A stretch of DNA of 64,000 bases, from contig NW_024756623.1 in assembly GCF_018991925.1 (NCBI RefSeq), positions 1 through 64,000 of the forward strand. Reading direction: 5' to 3'. The notes under the pieces are model-generated. The model was not told the origin of the DNA. It worked only from the letters and a program-made list of their open reading frames with translations, and searched no databases. Below, piece after piece: positions 57,401-64,000 of the stretch (position 1 is the stretch's first letter; the number at the start of each line of letters is the position of its first letter). Origin of the DNA: Homarus americanus. Lineage: Eukaryota > Arthropoda > Malacostraca > Decapoda > Nephropidae. Position numbers and translations under genes: made by a program.

Positions 57401-60400
57401 CAGCCAAGGGGTTTGAGGCCAGGCACCCCTTCATGAGCCAGGGGTGTGAGGCCGGGCACCCTCCCATGACTCAGGGTGTGAGGGCCGGGCACCTTAGCAC
57501 CATGACTCGGGGTGTGAGGGCCGGCACCCCATCAGTGACATGAACCAGGGTGGAAGGGCCGGGCACCCCTTAAGTGCCATGAAAGGGGTGTGATTGCCAG
57601 GCACCATACAGTGCTTTGAACGAGGGGTGTGAGGGCCAGGCACCCTTCACATGACCCAGGGTGTCAGGGTCAGGCACCCCTCCGCACCATGACACGGTGT
57701 GTCAGGGCCGAGCACCCCATCAGTGCCATGAACCGGGGGTGTGGTCAGGCACCCTTTCAGTCCCATGATCCGGGGTGTGAGGCCAGGCACCTTCAGCACA
57801 ATGCCCAGGCTGTGAGGCAGGGCACCCTCAGCACCATAGCCCGGGTGTGAGGGCCGGACACCTATTCAGTGACATGACCCGGGGTGTGGCCGGTCTCCCC
57901 TTCAGTGACATGACCCGGGGTGTGAGGAGGCACCTCAGCACCATGACCCAGGGTGTGAGGGCGGACACCCATTCAGTGACAGGGCAGGCTGTGACGAACG
58001 TGCAGACCTTCAGTGATATAACCCGGGGTGTGAGGGCCGGGCACCGTCAGCACCATGCCCCGGGGTGTGAGGCCAGGCACCCTACAGTGCACCAAACAGG
58101 GGTGTGAGGGCCCGGCACCCTTCCACATGACGCGGGGTGTGATGGTCGGGCACCCCTTCAGTGCCATGAATCCGGGGTGTGAGGCCGGGCACCTTCAGCA
58201 CTGACCTGGGGTTTTGGGGGCGGCTCATTCAGTGCCATGAATCAGGTGTGAGGGCCTGGTTCGATTTCAGTGCCATGAATCAGGGTGTGAGGGCCAGGCA
58301 CCCCTTAGTGACATGACCCGGGGTGTGAGGCCTGGACACCCTTTCAGTGACATGACCCGGGGTGTAAGGGCCGGGCACCCTTTCAGTGTCATGACCCGGG
58401 GTGTGAGGGCCAGGCACCTTCATATGACCCGGTGTGAGGGCCGGGCACCTTCATATGACCCGGGGTGTGAGGCCGGACACCTCCATATGACCCGGGGTGT
58501 GAGGGCCAGGGCACCCTTCAGCACCATGACTCAGGGGTGTGAAGGCCCTGCACCCCATCAGTGCCATCAACCGGGGTGTGGGGCCGGGCACCCTATTCAG
58601 TGCCATGACCCGGGGTGTGAGGTCGGCCTCCTTCAGTGCCATGACCCGGGGTGTGAGGCCCAGGCACAGTTCAATGACATGACCCGGGGTGTGAGGGCCG
58701 GGCACCCTCTCAGTGTCATGAACCAGAGTGTGAGGGCCGGGCACTCTTAAGTGCCATGAAACAGGGTGTGAGTGCGGGCACCCATACAGTGCCAGACCAG
58801 GGTGTGAGGCCGGGCACCCCTTCACATGACCCGGGTGTCAGGGCCCAGCAACCCTCAGCACCATGACCCGGGGTGTGAGGCCGGGAACCCCATCAGTGCC
58901 ATGAACCAACCCGGGGTGTGAGGCCAGGCCTTCAGTGCCATGAGCAGGGTGTAGTGCGGGCACCCCAGTGCACAGACCAGGGTGTGAGGGCCGGGCACCC
59001 CTTCCATGACCCGGGGTGTGAGGGCGGGCACCCCTTCAGTGCCATGAATCAGGGGTGTGAGGCCGGGCACCCACTTCAACTGTAGGCCAGGGTGTGAGGG
59101 CCGGACCCATTCAGTGACAAGACCGGGCGTGTGACAGACAGGCAGACCTTCAGTGATATAACCGGGGGTGAGGGCCGGGCGTCAAGCACCATGCCCAGGG
59201 GTGTGAGGCCAGCACTACAGTGCACCAAACAGGGGTGTGAGCCTGCTTCCTCACATGGCAGGTGTGATGGTGGGCACCCCTTCAGTGCCATGAATCCAGG
59301 GGTGTGAGGCCGGGCACCTTCAGCACCATGACCAGGGTTTTGGGGCTTAGCCTCGATTCAGTGCCATGAATCAGGGGTGTGAGGCCTGGCTCGATTTCAG
59401 TGCCATGAATCAGGGTGTGAGGGCCAGGCACCCTTCAGTGCCATGACCCGGTGAGAGGCCTGGGCACCCTTTCAGTGACGACCCGGTGTCTGAGGCCAGG
59501 CACCCTTTCAGTGTCACGACCCAGGTGAGGGCCAGGCACCTCCTATGACCCAGGGTGTGAGGCCGGGCACCTCCTTATGACCCAGGGTGTGAGGGCCAGG
59601 CACCTTCATGACCCGGGGTGTGAGAGCCGGGCACCCCTTCAGCACCATGACTCGGGGTGTGAGGTCCTGCACCCCATCAGTGCCATCAGCGGGGTGTGAG
59701 GGCCGGGCACCTAATCAGTGCCATGACCCGGGGTGTGAGTCGGCCTCCCTTCAGTGCCATGACCCAGGGTGTGAGGCCGGGCACAGTTTCAATGACATGA
59801 CCCGGGGTGTGAGGGCCGGGCACCTCTCAGTGTCATGAACCAGAGTGTGAGGGCCAGGCACTCCTTAGGCACTGGGGTGAGTGCCAGGCACCCATACAGT
59901 GCACTGGCCAGGGTGTGACGGGCACTATTGGGGTGTCAGGGCCGCGCAACCCTCAGCACCATGACCCGGGGTGTGAGGGCCAGGGAACCCCATCAGTGCC
60001 ATGAACCACAGGGGTGTGAGGGCCGGGCACCTTCAGTGCCATGAGAGCAGGGGTGTGAGTGCCAGGCACCCATACAGTGCCTTGAACCAGGGTGTGAAGG
60101 CCAGGCACCTTCACGCCAGGGGTGTGCCATGAATCAGGGTGTGAGGGCCGCAGGCACCACTTCAACCATGACCCAGGGGTGTGAGGGCCGGGCACCCCTC
60201 AACACCATGGCCGGGGTGTGAGGCCAGTCACCAATTCAGTGACATGAGCCAGTGTGACGAGGCTCCCCATTCAGTGACATGACCCAGGTGTGAGGGCTGT
60301 GCACCTTAATGACATGACCAGGGGTGTGAGGCCAGGCACCCATTTCAGTGACATGTCAGGTGTGAGGCCGCTACCTTCAGTGCCATGAATCGGGGTGTGA

Positions 60401-63400
60401 AGGCCTGGCTCGATTCAGTGCCATGAATCGGGGTGTGAGGGCCGAGCACCCCATCAGCACCATGACCCAGGTGTGGGCCAGGCCCCTTCAGTGCCATGAA
60501 CCGGGGTGTGAGGGCCAGGCACCCTCAAGTGCCATGAAACGGGGTGATGCAGGGCCTGCTGACCATGGCCCAGGTGTGAGGCCGGGCACCCCTTCAGCAC
60601 CATGCCCAGGGTGTGAGGCCTGGCACCCCTTCACATGACGCGGGGTGTGAGGGCCGGGCACCCCTTCATGACCCCGGGGTGTGAGGGCCAGGCACCCCTG
60701 CAGCACCATGACTCAGGGGTGCGAGTGCGGACACCTATTCAGTGACAAGACCCGGGCTGTGACAGGCAGGCAGACCTTCAGTGACCCGGGGTGTGAGGGC
60801 CGGGCACCCCTTCAGTGCCATGAACCGGGGGGTGTGAGCCGGGCACCCCTTCAGCACCATGGCCGGGTGTGAGGGCGGGCACCCCTCCAGCACCATGCCC
60901 CAGGGTGTGAGGCCTGGCACCTTCATATGACAGGGTGTGAGGGCCGGGCACCCCTTCACATGACCGGGGTGTGAGGGCCGGGCACCCTGCAGCACCATGA
61001 CTCGGGGTGTGAGTGCCAGGCACCCCATCAGTGCCATGACCCGGGGTGTGAGGGCGGGCTCCTTCAGTGCCATGACCGGGGTGAGGCCAGGCACCCTTTC
61101 AGTGACATGAACAGGGTGGGGAGGGCCAGGCACCCCTTAGTGCCATAAACAGGGGTGTGGGCACCCATACAGTGCTGATCCAGGGTGTGAGCCGGGCACC
61201 TTCAAATGACCAGGGTGTCAGGGTCAGGCACCCCTCCAGCACCATGACCCGGGGTGTGGTCCAGGCACCCCATCAGTGCCATGAACCGGGGTTGTGATGG
61301 CCGGGCACCCTTAAATGCCATGAGCAGGTTGTGAGGGCAGGGCACCCCTGTGTTATGAACCGTGGTGTGAGGGCCGGGCACCCTTCACATGACCCGGGGT
61401 GTAAGGGCCAGGCACCCTTCAGTGCCCTGACCCGGGGTTGAGGCCAGGCACTTTCAGTGCCATGAATCAGGGGTGTGAGGGCCAGGCACTTGAGCCTATG
61501 ACCAGGGGTGAGGTGGGGCACCCCTGCAGCACCATAGCCCGAGGTGTGGCCGGACACCAATTCAGTGACATGACCCAGGGTGTGACGGCTGGTCTCCCCT
61601 TCAGTGACATGACCCGGGGAGTGAGGCTGGGCACCCTTCAGTGACATGACCCGGGGTGTGAGGGCCGGGCACCCCTTTCAGTGACATGTCCAGGGGTGTG
61701 AGGGCCAGGCACCCCTCCAGAACCATAACCGGAGTGTGAGGGCGGACACCCCTTTCAGTACTATGACTTGGGGTATGAGCCGGGCACCTTCAGTGTCATG
61801 AACCGGGTGTGAGGCCAGGCACCCTTTCAGTGCCATGAAACAGGGTGTGAGGCACCTTCAGTGTCATGAACCGGGGTGTGAGGCCAGGCACCCTTTCAGT
61901 GCCATGAAACAGGGTGTGAAGGTCAGGCACCTTCAGTGCCATGAATCCAGGGTGTGGGCCAGGCACCTTCAGCACCATGACCCAGTGTGTTGGGGCTTGG
62001 GTCGTCAGTGCCATAGAATCAGGGGTGTGAGGCCTGGCCCATTTCAGTGCCATGAATCAGGGGTGTAAGGGCCGGGCACCCATCAGCAACATGACCCGGG
62101 GTGTGAGGGCCGGGCTCCTCAGCACCATGGCCAGGGGTGTGAGGCCGGACACCCATTCAGTGACAAGACCGGGCTGTGACGAGCAGGCAGGCCTTCAGTG
62201 ACATAACCCGGGGTGTGAGGCCGGGCACCCCTCAGCACCATGCCCAGGGTGTGAGCCAGGCACCTTCAGTACCATGATCCTGGGTGTGAGCCGGTCTCCT
62301 TCAGTGACATGACCCGGGGTGTGAGGGCCAGGACCACTTAGGAGGCATCACGGGTAGGGGCCAGGCACCCTCCAGCACCATGACCCAGGTGTGAGGGCCG
62401 GTCACCCCTTCAGTACCATGAACAGGGTGTGGGCCAGGCACCCCTTAAGTGCCATGAAACGGGTGTGAGTGCCAGGTACCTTCAGCACCATGGTCGGGGT
62501 GTGAGCCGGACACCATTCAGTGACATAACCCAGGTGTGACGGCCAGAAACCTTCAGTGACATGACCAGGGGTGTGAGCCAGGCACCCCCAGCACCATGCC
62601 CCAGGTTGAGGGCCGGGCACCCCTTCAGTGCCATGGACCTGGATGTGAGGGCCAGTCCTCCTTCAGTGACATGAACCGGTTTGTGAGGCCAGGCACCCCA
62701 TCAGTGACATGGACCGGGGTGAGAGGGCCAGGCACCTGTGCCATGAAAGGGTGTGATTGCCAGGCACCCATATAGTGCTTTGAACAGGTGTGAGCCAGGC
62801 ACCCCTTCACATGACCCAGGGGTGTCAGGGTCAGGCACCCCTCCAGCACCATGACCCTGGGTGTGAGGGCCGGGCACCCTTTCAGTGCCATGAAACAGGG
62901 TGTGAGGGCCAGGCACCCCTACAGTGCTGCAGAACCAGGGGTGTGAGGCCGGGCACCCGTTCATGACGCGGTGTGTGATGGTCAGGCACCTTCAGTGCTA
63001 TGATTCCGGGGTTTGAGGCTGGGCACCTTCAGCACCATGACTCTGTGTGTTGGGGCTTGGGTCGATTTCAGTGCCATGAATCAGGGGTGTGGAGGCGGCT
63101 CGATTTCAGTGCCATAAATCAGGGGTGTAAGGGCCGGGCACCCCATCAGCACCATGACCTGGGGCGTGAGGGCCAGGCACCCTCAGCACCATGGCCCGGG
63201 GTGTGAGCCGGACACCCATTCAGTGACAAGACCCGGGCTGTGACGAACGGGAATACCTTCAGGATATAACCCGGGGTGTGAGGGCCGGGCACCCTCCAGC
63301 ACCATGCCCCGGGGTGTGAGGGCCAGGCACCTTCAGTGCCATGAACCTGTGTGTGAGGGCCAGGCACCTTAAGTGCCATGAAGCGGGGTGTGAGTGCGGA

Positions 63401-64000
63401 CACCCCATCAGCACCATGGCCCGGGGTGTGAGGGCCGGACACCCATTCAGTGACATGACCCGGGGTGTGACTGCCAGGAACCCCTTCAGTGACATGACCC
63501 GGAGTGTGAGGCCAGTCACCCCTTCAGTGCCATGGAACTGGGGTGAGGCCGATCCTCCTTCAGTGACATGACCCGGGGTTTGAGGCCAGGCCCCTTCAGT
63601 GCCATGAACAGGGGTGTGAGGGCCAGGCTCCTCTTCAGTGCCATGAACCGGGGTGTGAGGCCTGGCTCGATTTCAGTGCCATGAATCAGGGGTGTAGGGC
63701 CAGGCACCATCAGCACCATGACCCGGGGTGTGAGGGCCGGGCACCCCTCAGCACCATGCCCCAGGGTGTGGAGGGCTGGAAGCACCTTCAGTGCCATGGA
63801 CCTGGGTGTGGGGGCCAGTCACTCCTTCAGTGACATGAACCGGTTTGTGAGGCAGGGCACCCCATCAGTGACATGACTCGGGGTGTGACGCCCAGGAACC
63901 TTCAGTGACATGACGGTGTGAGGGCCAGTCACCCCTTCAGTGCCATGGAACTGGGTGTGAGCCAGTCACTCCTTCAGTGACATGACCCAGGGGTTTGAGG
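57400..64000. repeat. Ragged right-family zone, CAGG-type decay
   Basis: From about 57.4 kb the altered CpGs switch from CTGG to CAGG. CCGGGCA becomes CCAGGCA, and ATCGGGGTG becomes ATCAGGGGTG, often with an extra base. Cassettes with R1 near 58087 and 59220 are present. Beyond 60 kb, TGACAGGCAGG and TGACGAACGGG-type units continue near 60763, 62177 and 63241. The array continues past the window end. Confidence 0.7.

Larger units (their letters stand above)
46969..60000. repeat. Right-family higher-order repeat, about 2.6-3.0 kb
   Basis: Ordered markers recur. R1 (CACCAAACAG) is near 46969, 52506, 55483, 58087 and 59220. R2 (G4T4G4 or close variants) is near 47093, 52624, 55605, 58208 and 59335, always 115-124 bp after R1. 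R3 is a run of CATATGACC units about 0.2 kb further on. R4 (CACCTAATCAG) is near 52998, 56044, 58590 (altered) and 59709. R5 (CATGAACCAACCGG) is near 53253, 56161, 58896 and, altered, 59996. Successive R1 steps are about 5,537 (about two periods), 2,977, 2,604 and 1,133 bp. R1-to-R5 spans about 680-810 bp in the last four copies. Shorter copies with only some markers lie near 47.99, 49.07 and 50.39 kb. Confidence 0.75.
1..64000. repeat. GC-rich 39-bp tandem satellite/minisatellite array
   Basis: The same unit can be followed across the whole window and is cut by both window ends. The unit at 25529-25567 matches the consensus exactly: CCCCTTCAGTG, CATGACCC, GGGGTGTGAGGG and CCGGGCA in order, with 15 G, 12 C, 6 A and 6 T. 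Common unit types differ in the middle: TTCAGTGCCATGACC, TTCAGTGACATGACC, TCCAGCACCATGACC, TTCAGTGCCATGAATC, TACAGAGCTATGAACC, TACAGTGCTGCGAACC, TTCAGTGTCACGAATC, and a form in which the CACCCC part becomes CTCGATT. A 35-bp form lacks four bases after CTTCA. The variants are interspersed in a recurring order, so the array has higher-order structure. No gene, RNA or transposon lies between units. Nothing in the sequence says whether it is pericentromeric, subtelomeric or interstitial. Confidence 0.97.

Noticed and set aside
1..64000. CRISPR array
   Set aside because: Direct repeats are head to tail with no unique spacers, and the variation is within the repeat itself.
1..64000. Prokaryotic origin with many small genes
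   Set aside because: There are no ribosome-binding patterns, no diverse codon content, no RNA genes and no non-repetitive gene-sized sequence.
36000..64000. Inverted orientation of the array in the right half
   Set aside because: GTGTGAGGGCCGGG reads in the same direction on the + strand throughout; I saw no stretch of reverse-complement units.

Overview
The whole 64-kb window is one GC-rich tandem-repeat (satellite or minisatellite) array with a basic period of 39 bp. It runs off both ends of the window. I find no credible protein-coding gene, RNA gene, mobile element or CRISPR array. An exact example of the consensus unit is 25529-25567; it holds CCCCTTCAGTG, CATGACCC, GGGGTGTGAGGG and CCGGGCA in that order. 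It is about 69% G+C and has two CpGs, both in CCGG. I estimate 1,600-1,750 units by eye. No array of this scale and style is expected in a prokaryote. The size, the higher-order organisation and the CpG-focused decay suggest a eukaryote, probably a vertebrate with methylated CpGs, but the sequence does not identify a species or a chromosomal position.

Layout. Two families of higher-order repeats are visible. The left family (about 1-36.1 kb) is organised around ordered diagnostic unit variants, which I call D, A, B and C. In 26-36 kb these recur as a cassette of about 3.1-3.2 kb, and a separate duplication of about 1.23 kb lies in the first 2 kb. The right family (about 36.1-64 kb) carries a different ordered set, R1 to R5, which recurs every 2.6-3.0 kb at 52-58 kb with shorter copies between. 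R2 contains G4T4G4. R3 is a run of 35-bp units with CATATG. A scrambled, partly unique stretch (39.7-40.36 kb) lies inside the right family, and a left-type island sits in it at about 54.95-55.33 kb.

Well-preserved blocks (1-3.2, 17.0-18.6, 19.3-20.9, 21.8-30.0, 34.7-36.1, 40.6-41.2, 45.8-47.4 and 50.5-52.35 kb) alternate with ragged zones. The ragged zones have shortened homopolymers and altered CpGs. From 3 to 57 kb the altered CpG usually reads CTGG on the + strand. From about 57.4 kb to the end, and in short patches at 18.6-19.3 and 21.0-21.8 kb, it reads CAGG. Together these suggest a patchwork of polished and poorly polished long-read consensus over methylated DNA, although real repeat decay cannot be excluded.

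Open frames. Because 39 is three times 13, the consensus unit is stop-free in four of six frames. This alone gives long periodic open frames on both strands, up to 349 codons, with 13-residue repeats. They normally end where a 35-bp unit shifts the frame. They are treated here as by-products of the repeat.
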